Assembly (NCBI GenBank): GCA_029259675.1
Contig: JAJDES010000029.1
Location: 1-5,027 of the forward strand
Reading direction: 5' to 3'
Length of the DNA stretch: 5,027 nucleotides
Source of the DNA: Planctomycetota bacterium
GTDB taxonomy: Bacteria; Planctomycetota; UBA1135; GCA-002686595
Shown here one piece after another: positions 1 through 4,980 of the stretch (position 1 is the stretch's first letter; each line of letters starts with the position of its first letter). The notes under the pieces are model-generated. The model ran no database searches and was not told the origin of the DNA. It was given only the letters and a program-made list of their open reading frames with translations. The translations under genes were made by a program, and so were the position numbers.

Positions 1-2
1 GG

Positions 3-161
3 CTCGTCAGCGGTCTGCCCATGGGGCGAGGGATCCTCCTGGGCCGAGCAGAGCCCGCCTTGGGCCGAGCAGAGCCCGCCTTGGGCCGAGCGGAGCCCGC
101 CTTGGGCCGCGCTGCGCCCGCCGGCGGAAGCATGTGGCTGCGCCTGACGGGCTTCGAGTAG
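3..161 (+). CDS. Possible C-terminal tail of an upstream gene (heptad repeat)
   Basis: The frame beginning at position 3 is open from the window edge to a TAG at 159-161. It would encode about 52 residues: three LGRAEPA heptads, a diverged LGRAAPA, and the tail GGSMWLRLTGFE. I prefer this frame to the other two open + frames. Its first codon positions are rich in G and C, its second positions are mixed, and its residues (Leu, Gly, Ala, Glu, Pro) look more natural than the Trp/Cys/Pro-rich product of frame 1. Frame 2 runs on into rplM. No domain is recognisable and the start lies outside the window. The stretch may equally be non-coding repeat DNA. A small hairpin spans the stop codon (149-153 GGGCT with 160-164 AGCCC) but has no T tract after it. 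Confidence 0.27.
   Translation, partial: LVSGLPMGRGILLGRAEPALGRAEPALGRAEPALGRAAPAGGSMWLRLTGFE
39..122. repeat. Four tandem 21-bp units
   Basis: Four head-to-tail 21-base units occupy 39-59, 60-80, 81-101 and 102-122. The first three are nearly identical and share the core GGGCCGAGCAGAGCCC, with single changes at the edge or centre. The fourth has diverged in its middle. Each of the first three units can fold on itself (GGGC pairs with GCCC around an 8-base loop). The unit length is a multiple of three, so on the + strand in the frame of position 39 it would encode the heptapeptide LGRAEPA. All three + frames are open here, so the array could be coding or a non-coding minisatellite. Confidence 0.9.
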
Positions 162-526
162 CCCAATCGATTAGCCCTTTAGGTGGGATGGACCCCTGGC
201 CAGCCCGGGACCGGGGCCGAGGAAAGAGCCGGAGAAAGGGCCGTGCGACCCACAGCTCCGGCACCTTTCGCTTTGTCCAAAAAGCCCTCCAAAGCGGCTT
301 TGGAACGAAAGACCCGGGAAAGACGTTGATGCAAAGCGCCCATCCCGATAAGTTTTTCGCCCTCTTGTCGCGCCGGAGTCCGCTTTCGCCGCACCGCAAC
401 CCTCGGGTTTTTCCCCTGGGAATTGGTGTCGGGCGGGGTGCTTTCGGCGCGCCCGCTCGTGAGCGGATCCCCAATGGTGGCCGGCCCCAAGGTCGCGCCC
501 TAGCAAGTTCGTCGATCGCAAAGGTC
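162..526 (+). other. Gene-free leader of the rplM-rpsI operon
   Basis: This 365-base stretch has no convincing gene. The frame of rplM is open through it, but the translation resembles nothing and L13 homology begins only at 527. Several inverted repeats are present. 228-234 GCCGGAG pairs with 256-262 CTCCGGC (7 bp, 21-base loop). 288-304 is a 7-bp stem with a CGG loop. 398-409 is a short AACC/GGTT stem followed by five T. 453-466 is a 5-bp stem with loop CGTG. Some of these could belong to a regulatory leader, since L13/S9 operons are autoregulated in some bacteria, but I see no match to a known leader family. Confidence 0.45.
326..354 (+). promoter_or_regulatory. Weak sigma70-type promoter candidate for rplM-rpsI
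   Basis: TTGATG at 326-331 resembles a -35 box. TAAGTT at 349-354, after a 17-base spacer, is a poor -10 box. If used, transcription would begin near 361 and give an mRNA leader of roughly 165 bases that contains the 398-409 and 453-466 stems. The spacing is ideal but the -10 match is weak, so this is only a candidate. Confidence 0.22.
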
Positions 527-964
527 ATGCGCACGTCCCACGTCAAAGCCTCAGAAACCGAAGAGCGTTGGTTCATTTACGACGCATCGGAGCACGTCCT
601 GGGTCGTATGGCCGCCGAAATCGCCACGCGATTGATCGGTAAGGATCGACCGACTTACACTCCCAGCGAGCATGGCAACACGCACGTTGTCGTGATCAAC
701 GCCGCGCGCGCAGTCGTGACGGGGGATAAGAACCAGCAAAAGGAATATCAGACCTACAGCGGATACCCCGGTGGACGCAGCGTGTTGTCGCTCGAAAAAG
801 TTCGAGACAAGCGCCCGCTCGACATCGTGACCCTGGCCGTCAGGCGCATGCTGCCCAAGAATCGTCTCGGGCATCAGATGCTGCGGCACTTGAAGGTCTA
901 CGCAGACGCCAATCATCGTCATCAGGCCCAAACGCCCACCGTGGTTGAATCCACCATCTCATGA
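527..964 (+). CDS. rplM: 50S ribosomal protein L13
   Basis: This encodes large-subunit ribosomal protein L13, an early-assembly protein that binds 23S rRNA. The product is 145 residues, close to the usual length of about 142. Recognisable segments are WFIYDASEHVLGRMAAEIA (15-33), the YTPSEHGNTHVVVINA region (44-59), AVVTGDK (62-68), the tyrosine-rich YSGYPGG turn (77-83), and the family signature around VRRMLPKNRLGHQ (105-117) running into LKVYAD (122-127). I chose the ATG at 527 because homology starts there; the open frame upstream adds 131 unrelated residues from 134. Only AAGG, two bases before the ATG, resembles a ribosome binding site. The TGA stop overlaps the rpsI start as ATGA, which suggests translational coupling and fits the widespread rplM-rpsI operon. 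Confidence 0.97.
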   Translation: MRTSHVKASETEERWFIYDASEHVLGRMAAEIATRLIGKDRPTYTPSEHGNTHVVVINAARAVVTGDKNQQKEYQTYSGYPGGRSVLSLEKVRDKRPLDIVTLAVRRMLPKNRLGHQMLRHLKVYADANHRHQAQTPTVVESTIS

Positions 965-1359
965 CCGTCAACAACCCGTACACCTGGGGCCTCGGCCGCC
1001 GCAAGAGCTCCGTTGCCCGCGTGCGCATTAAGCCGGGAACCGGTGCATTCCTCGTCAATGGCAAGGTGATGGAAGACTTCTTCCCCTGCATTGAAGACCG
1101 CGCGCGCGCCAAGGCGCCTTTGATCTCGGCCGAGAGCGAAACCACCTACGATGTGTTCTGCAACGTGGGCGGCGGCGGTCGCAGCGGACAGTCCGGTGCT
1201 GTGATGCTCGGTCTTGCACGCGCTCTCAAAACCCAAAACCCGGCGGTTTTCGAGCCCCTGCGCGAAGCCGGCCTCTTGACCCGCGACAGCCGCATGAAGG
1301 AACGCAAGAAGCCGGGACGTCGCGGTGCGCGTCGCGGATTCCAGTTCTCGAAACGCTAA
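961..1359 (+). CDS. rpsI: 30S ribosomal protein S9
   Basis: This encodes small-subunit ribosomal protein S9, whose C-terminal tail reaches the P-site tRNA in the decoding region. The product is 132 residues, typical for the family. GLGRRKSSVARVRI (10-23) is the conserved N-terminal motif. The GGG-x2-G-Q signature lies at 71-77 and continues as SGAVMLGLARAL (78-89). The tail TRDSRMKERKKPGRRGARR (107-125) ends in QFSKR with the conserved terminal Arg132. Met82 stands where Arg is common in relatives (SGQAGAIR...), a mild oddity. The start overlaps the rplM stop by four bases, so there is no independent ribosome binding site and reinitiation is likely. An intrinsic terminator follows 67 bases downstream. 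Confidence 0.97.
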   Translation: MTVNNPYTWGLGRRKSSVARVRIKPGTGAFLVNGKVMEDFFPCIEDRARAKAPLISAESETTYDVFCNVGGGGRSGQSGAVMLGLARALKTQNPAVFEPLREAGLLTRDSRMKERKKPGRRGARRGFQFSKR

Positions 1360-1425
1360 ATCACAGTCGAATCACAGCCCCGCGGAGCGCGCGTTTGCGC
1401 CTTGGCTCGGCAGTCGATTGCAATC

Positions 1426-1465
1426 AGCAGGGTTGGTCCACAAGGGGCTTGCCCTGCTTTTTTTT
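1426..1465 (+). terminator. Intrinsic terminator after rpsI
   Basis: AGCAGGG (1426-1432) pairs perfectly with CCCTGCT (1452-1458), with one further G-U pair possible inside, around a loop of about 19 bases. Eight consecutive T follow (1458-1465), the first of which is also the last base of the stem. An alternative shorter stem AGGG/CCCT within 1443-1455 would also sit just before the T tract. This is the clearest rho-independent terminator in the window. It ends the rplM-rpsI transcript and separates it from yebC. Confidence 0.75.
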
Positions 1466-1725
1466 GCTCTGCGGGCCCAACGCACGATTGCATTCAAGCC
1501 CCGTTCCGGAGCCGGGTCGCCCTGGGCCGCAAAGCGCACGGTTGCATGGGGGCCTATCCCCGAATCCTTGCTGCCGCAGCTTAAATCGACGCTTTGGGCC
1601 CCAAGCCATCGCGGCGAATCCGGTGACTCCAGGTAGACTCCTCTCGCAACTCTTTTTTCCAAGCGCCAGTGAGCCAGTGCGGCCCGCTCTTGGCGCCGCT
1701 TCCTCCGCCGCCCAAATTCGGATCG
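1466..1725 (+). other. Gap between the rpsI terminator and yebC
   Basis: I see no gene in these 260 bases; the short open frames across it have no recognisable product and one runs through the terminator. The gap must hold a promoter for yebC if the terminator is efficient. TAGACT (1634-1639) could be a -10 box, but no credible -35 box lies 16-18 bases upstream. A near-direct repeat GCACGATTGCAT (1482-1493) and GCACGGTTGCAT (1536-1547) is present. No Shine-Dalgarno sequence precedes the yebC start at 1726. Confidence 0.5.
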
Positions 1726-2478
1726 ATGGCAGGTCACTCACACTCCGCCAACATTGCGCGTCGCAAGAACGCGGTTGACGCGAAGCGCGCAAAGGTTTTC
1801 AGCAAGTGTGCACGTGCGGTCATGTCCGCCGTGCGTCAAGGCGGGGAAGACCCCGAGGCCAACCTCAAGCTCAAGTATGCGATTGAGAAGGCCAAGGCTG
1901 AGAACATGCCGAAGGACAACATCCAGCGCGCGATCAAATCGGCGGCGGGTGACAAGAGCGGTGACGCCTTTGAAGAGTTGATGTACGAGGGTTACGCGCC
2001 GGGTGGCTTCGCCGTCATGGTCGCTTGCTTGACCGACAATCGGAACCGAACCGCGCCCGACATCAAGTACATCTTCGACAAGCGCGGCGGCAACATGGGT
2101 GCTCCTGGCTCGGTCTCCTTCATGTTTGATCACCGCTCTGTGTTCGAAGTCGAATGCGGCGAGCGCGACGAAGATGCGATGATGGAGATCGCCTTGGAAG
2201 CGGGGGCGGAAGATGTGGACGTGGCCGGGGATGCCGCCACCGTGTTGGCCAGCGCGACCGATTTCCTGGCTGTGAAGGGCGCATTGGAAGCAGCCGATTT
2301 GAGCTTCATTTCCGCTGAAATCGGGTATGTGCCGCAGACCCGTGTGGCGGTGGAATCGATTGAGGATGCCAAGAAACTGCTGGGCTTGATTGAGGCCCTT
2401 GAGGACAACGACGACGTTCAGAGCGTCTACGCCAACTACGACATCCGCGAAGAGTGGATTGAAGAGCTGCTCGGTTGA
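1726..2478 (+). CDS. yebC: YebC/PmpR/TACO1-family protein
   Basis: This encodes a 250-residue YebC-family protein, the usual length. Members have been described as DNA-binding regulators (PmpR). The mitochondrial member TACO1 and some bacterial members are tied to translation, including passage through proline-rich stretches; which role applies here cannot be read from sequence. The N-terminal helical domain opens MAGHSHSANI and contains MPKDNIQRAIK (61-71). Other family motifs are YEGYAPGG (87-94), LTDNRNRT (102-109), GGNMG (121-125), ALEAGAEDV (156-164) and LEDNDDVQSVYANYDI (225-240). I chose the ATG at 1726 because MAGHS is the family start; the frame extends upstream to 1669 with unrelated residues. 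His6-Ser7 replaces the Lys-Trp common in this position. No Shine-Dalgarno site is visible. Confidence 0.95.
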   Translation: MAGHSHSANIARRKNAVDAKRAKVFSKCARAVMSAVRQGGEDPEANLKLKYAIEKAKAENMPKDNIQRAIKSAAGDKSGDAFEELMYEGYAPGGFAVMVACLTDNRNRTAPDIKYIFDKRGGNMGAPGSVSFMFDHRSVFEVECGERDEDAMMEIALEAGAEDVDVAGDAATVLASATDFLAVKGALEAADLSFISAEIGYVPQTRVAVESIEDAKKLLGLIEALEDNDDVQSVYANYDIREEWIEELLG

Positions 2479-2524
2479 GCGTTTCTTGCGAATCGCAATT
2501 CCCGGGTCTCGATGCCGCTGACTG

Positions 2525-2570
2525 CGTCCACATCCGGGGCATGCGCGGGTGCGGAAATGCCGCTTGGACG
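2525..2570 (+). other. Two-step stem in the yebC downstream gap
   Basis: CGTCCA (2525-2530) pairs with TGGACG (2565-2570). Inside it GGCAT (2538-2542) pairs with ATGCC (2557-2561), separated by an uneven internal loop of 7 and 3 bases. It lies 47 bases after the yebC stop. No T tract follows, so it is not a standard intrinsic terminator. It could be a 3' stabilising or Rho-linked structure, or part of a larger RNA. A smaller stem TTGCG/CGCAA (2486-2498) lies just before it, and CCCGC/GCGGG (2651-2663) lies after it. Confidence 0.35.
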
Positions 2571-2710
2571 AATTTCCTGGGAAGCAATCGTTGAGGTCCC
2601 GGGCCGGCTCTCGCGGGCACCGCTTGGGTAGGAATCCTTTTCCAATCATCCCCGCTGTGCGGGCGTGGAGCCTCGATCGCGCGCTGTTTCGCAAGGCCCG
2701 GCGGGGGTGC

Positions 2711-2888
2711 CAAGCCCGCGTTCGGACCGTGCCTATCCGGGCTTGATTGGGAAGAGGGCTGGCTAGGAACTGGTCCCGGGGCATGCTAGGGACTAGATTC
2801 CGGTTAACGAGCGAGCCCTTCGGACTCGCTGCTCAGCCCGCCGCGGACACTCCTGTCCGCCCCCGAAACAATCAGGCTCCATGGAGCC
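2711..2888 (+). promoter_or_regulatory. Structured leader: five successive hairpins
   Basis: Five inverted repeats follow one another upstream of the gene at 2897. (1) CAAGCCCG 2711-2718 pairs with CGGGCTTG 2738-2745, 8 bp perfect. (2) 2766-2777 pairs with 2789-2801, 12 pairs including one G-U and one bulged A, loop 2778-2788. (3) AGCGAG 2810-2815 pairs with CTCGCT 2825-2830, plus CC/GG inside across one mismatch, loop TTC. (4) GCGGACA 2843-2849 pairs with TGTCCGC 2854-2860, loop CTCC. (5) GGCTCC 2875-2880 mirrors GGAGCC 2883-2888. They cover most of 178 bases. I do not recognise a known riboswitch, tRNA, tmRNA or RNase P RNA here. A cis-regulatory leader or a small RNA are the two readings. 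Confidence 0.4.
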
Positions 2889-2896
2889 CACAAGCT

Positions 2897-3829
2897 ATGG
2901 CCGATTCGGACAGCACAATCCATCTCGTCAGCTCGGATGAATCCTTGCTCAATTCGGCTCGCGCCGCGTTGGGACCGATCGCTGATATCGAAGTAGTGGT
3001 GCACAGTGATGCCGACGACTTGATGCAAGCGGGAACCGGTCCGGGCGACATTATTTTCCTCGATGGTTGGGGCGGCAGCGGTTCCGAGAACATTTACGAG
3101 ACTTGCCGGCGTCTGACTGGCAAGACCCGCTGCAGGACCTTCTTGGTCGGCGGCAATGAAATCCAAGTGGCCGAGCCGATCGCCGTGTTCTGCGGTGCCA
3201 CTGGCGTGCTGACTCGACCGTTGACGACCAAGACGTGTCGCAATGCCTTGACCGCAGTGATTGCGCCGCGGGCACCTTTGCCGGGCGACAATCGCGGCAA
3301 GCGAGAGCCGGTGTTGCCCGAACTCTTGGTCAAGGATCTTGTGGGCGAATCGGGGCAATCGCTCATTCACGCCATCACGGATCCGGAAACGAGCTTGTTT
3401 AGTTTCGAATACCTGACGCTCAAATTGGACGAAGAGTACAAGCGCGCCGTGCGTTTTCGTTACCCGCTCAGTTGCGTGATGCTCGGCTTCGACGGTCAGG
3501 CCGACAACGAAGTGTTGCGCAAACTGTCGGGTGTCTTTTTGCAGTTCTCGCGCGACACGGACATCTTAGGACGATTCGACGAAAGCTCGTTCCTGTTCCT
3601 GCTGCCGCACACCGGCCCGGATGGAGCGGAAATCATGGCGCGCCGCATCGGCGAGCAAGCGGAGGAAATGGGGCTGCGCGACTTGGTGGGGGATCCACTG
3701 AATGTTGTCGTCGGCATCTCCTCCTGCCCGCATCCTGAAGTTACGCGGCGCGAAGAGCTTTTCAGCCGCTCGCGCGACGCATTCCAAGCCGCGCAGCATG
3801 AGGGCCGCGGCGCCGTGCGCGTGTCCTAG
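2897..3829 (+). CDS. Receiver-like protein with degenerate GGDEF domain
   Basis: The product is a 310-residue soluble protein with no signal peptide or membrane segment. Residues 7-122 look like a response-regulator receiver: acidic pair Asp14-Glu15, candidate phosphoacceptor Asp56 after IIFL, and Arg107-Pro108 where receivers usually have Lys-Pro. The usual Ser/Thr switch residue is not evident near FLVGG (82-86). Residues 165-310 align with a GGDEF fold: DEEYKRAVRFRYPLSCVML (178-196), LGRFDESSFLFLLPHTG (224-240), and a C-terminal VVGISSC (271-277). The GGDEF signature reads DESSF (228-232), and the loop after GFD (198-200) lacks the usual FKxxND segment, so cyclase activity is unlikely. RDTD (219-222) keeps the spacing of the RxxD inhibitory site. 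I chose ATG 2897 because domain homology begins just after it; in-frame ATGs at 2747 and 2783 lie within the hairpin region. GGAG at 2883-2886 is a weak ribosome binding site. Confidence 0.8.
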   Translation: MADSDSTIHLVSSDESLLNSARAALGPIADIEVVVHSDADDLMQAGTGPGDIIFLDGWGGSGSENIYETCRRLTGKTRCRTFLVGGNEIQVAEPIAVFCGATGVLTRPLTTKTCRNALTAVIAPRAPLPGDNRGKREPVLPELLVKDLVGESGQSLIHAITDPETSLFSFEYLTLKLDEEYKRAVRFRYPLSCVMLGFDGQADNEVLRKLSGVFLQFSRDTDILGRFDESSFLFLLPHTGPDGAEIMARRIGEQAEEMGLRDLVGDPLNVVVGISSCPHPEVTRREELFSRSRDAFQAAQHEGRGAVRVS

Positions 3830-4093
3830 GGGCAAGGTTCAAAAACCGCCCGCTTTGCGACAATCATTGCGGTCCCCGTGCGCAGGCTCGCTCGGAGCAA
3901 CGGAGCGAATCTCGCGCAGAATTTCATACCGAGCCGCAAGCCGGGTCAGCCAATCCCCACCAAGAGCGGAGTGGGATTGGGCGGATAGCCCGGCGCAACC
4001 CGTGCCGGATCCCAAGGGGCCTTGCCATTTGATTGCGCTGCCCCGGGACTCGCCATTGCGTTGGCGGAACCGGTCCGATCGGGATAGGTCAAC
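3830..4093 (+). other. Gene-free gap before the FHA-like gene
   Basis: I see no gene in these 264 bases on either strand. The main structure is a long stem: 3950-3960 pairs with 3971-3980 (10 bp with one bulged C, loop CAAGAGCGGA). CCGGC/GCCGG (3990-3994 with 4004-4008) and the palindrome CAAGGGGCCTTG (4013-4024) follow. None has a T tract, so no standard terminator separates the flanking genes. I could not pick out a promoter. AGG at 4086-4088, five bases before the ATG at 4094, is a minimal ribosome binding site. Confidence 0.4.
3950..3980 (+). other. Long hairpin without T tract
   Basis: CCAATCCCCAC (3950-3960) pairs with GTGGGATTGG (3971-3980) as ten base pairs with one bulged C, around a ten-base loop. 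It begins 121 bases after the stop of the GGDEF-like gene and ends 113 bases before the FHA-like gene. No run of T follows. It could be an mRNA-stabilising or processing stem, or a protein-binding site in DNA. Confidence 0.5.
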
Positions 4094-4888
4094 ATGGCAG
4101 CCATGCCCAATAGATCCATAGCTAGCAACTGGTTCGAATTGTCGGTGGACGAGGCCGGGCAATTCCTGGTCTGCCCGGAACCCGTGGACGGGGCCGAATT
4201 GGTCATCGGCCATTTGCGCGGCCGGCGAGCGGATTTGCCGTTCTTGGCCGACGTGGGAGCACAACACGCCAAACTTGACCGCAGGAGCGGCTTGCGCACC
4301 GGGGAAGCTTGGCACCTGACCCCGCTCGGGGGTGAGTTGGTCCTCTTGGACGGATTGGCGGTCGGTAGCGAGGGCGTGACGCTGACCGATGGCGCGGAGG
4401 TGGAATTGGCGGTCAACTTGAGCTTTCGCTACGAGTTACCGGATCCCGGCAGTACGACGGCCATTTTGCGCCTGGGGCGCGGAGCCACCTGTGGGGATTC
4501 CACTGCGATTGTGCTGCTGGGACGAGGTCCGGGGGGGCGGTTGCGATTGGGGCGGAAACGCGGCTGCCACATCCCCGTTCCACGCTTGGAAGAGGAGCTG
4601 GATTTGTGGATCGAGGGCCGTCGGTTGATCTTGCACTCGGCCTCGGGCGTGCAGCACAACGGACAGCTTGAGGAATCCGAAGTGGGCCTGCCCTGCCCGC
4701 CCCCGCGGCGCGTGGATGTGAGCGTGGGCAAAGTGAAGGACGGGCGTCCGCCCTTCGCCCTGTGCATCGCCGCCACTCAAATTGAAGCTCCCACGGCATC
4801 GTCGGGGGCCATTTTGAGCGACGAACCGGCTGCGGCTGAGGGACTCGATGCCACCAATGGTGAGCAACCCGGGGCTGACGTAAAGTAA
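4094..4888 (+). CDS. Protein with two degenerate FHA-like domains
   Basis: The product is 264 residues and appears cytoplasmic, with no signal peptide or membrane segment. FHA domains normally bind phosphothreonine peptides and often sit beside Ser/Thr kinases. Residues 22-115 resemble an FHA domain: LVIGH (36-40, normally ending GR), a strand reaching HAKL (58-61, normally preceded by Ser-Arg), and LLDG (84-87, normally VNG), then LTDGAEVEL (97-105). Residues 136-228 look like a second copy: LRLGRKRGCHI (150-160) keeps the Gly-Arg, SASGVQHNG (182-190) keeps the Asn-Gly turn, but the Ser-x-x-His segment reads LEEELDL (165-171). The last 34 residues are Ala/Glu/Pro-rich and probably disordered. 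The start is ATG 4094; ATG 4103 is a possible alternative. The assignment of the first half is firmer than that of the second. Confidence 0.75.
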   Translation: MAAMPNRSIASNWFELSVDEAGQFLVCPEPVDGAELVIGHLRGRRADLPFLADVGAQHAKLDRRSGLRTGEAWHLTPLGGELVLLDGLAVGSEGVTLTDGAEVELAVNLSFRYELPDPGSTTAILRLGRGATCGDSTAIVLLGRGPGGRLRLGRKRGCHIPVPRLEEELDLWIEGRRLILHSASGVQHNGQLEESEVGLPCPPPRRVDVSVGKVKDGRPPFALCIAATQIEAPTASSGAILSDEPAAAEGLDATNGEQPGADVK

Positions 4889-4980
4889 AGCGATCCCGCT
4901 CATGTTTGCCTCAGCGATAGCCACCGAATCGGGCCGCTTCCCGCAGCAAGCCGCGCCGAACATGGGTCCGGGGCCGTGCC

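Noticed and set aside
39..122. CRISPR array
   Set aside because: The units are directly adjacent with no unique spacers, so this is a simple tandem repeat.
134..526. N-terminal extension of L13 by 131 residues
   Set aside because: The frame is open, but the residues are Arg/Pro/Gly-rich without family similarity, and L13 at 527-964 already has the usual length.
7..576. 189-residue minus-strand open frame with Ala/Leu/Arg repeats
   Set aside because: It overlaps the L13 start and its repeats are only the complement of the 21-bp array; no recognisable domain or start context.
1402..1584. 60-residue + strand open frame after rpsI
   Set aside because: It runs through the intrinsic terminator and T tract and has no ribosome binding site.
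1738..2784. 348-residue minus-strand open frame
   Set aside because: It is antisense to nearly all of yebC, whose family identity is certain, and the product resembles nothing.
2771..2799. Promoter with TGGTCC and TAGATT at 17-base spacing
   Set aside because: The -35 match is only half and both boxes fall inside the 12-pair stem; too weak to list.
2711..2888. tRNA, tmRNA, RNase P RNA or a c-di-GMP (GEMM) riboswitch
   Set aside because: No T-loop GTTCRA with acceptor pairing, no conserved RNase P or tmRNA cores, and I could not match the GEMM core; a covariance search would decide.
2747..2896. Longer start (ATG 2747 or 2783) for the GGDEF-like protein
   Set aside because: The added residues are not domain-like and coincide with dense hairpins; homology begins right after ATG 2897. 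Not fully excluded.
3702..4121. 139-residue + strand open frame across the 3830-4093 gap
   Set aside because: It overlaps the end of the GGDEF-like gene and the start of the FHA-like gene in another frame, with an Arg/Pro/Ser-rich, non-domain product.
4413..4963. Several minus-strand open frames of 115-175 residues
   Set aside because: They are antisense shadows of the FHA-like gene.
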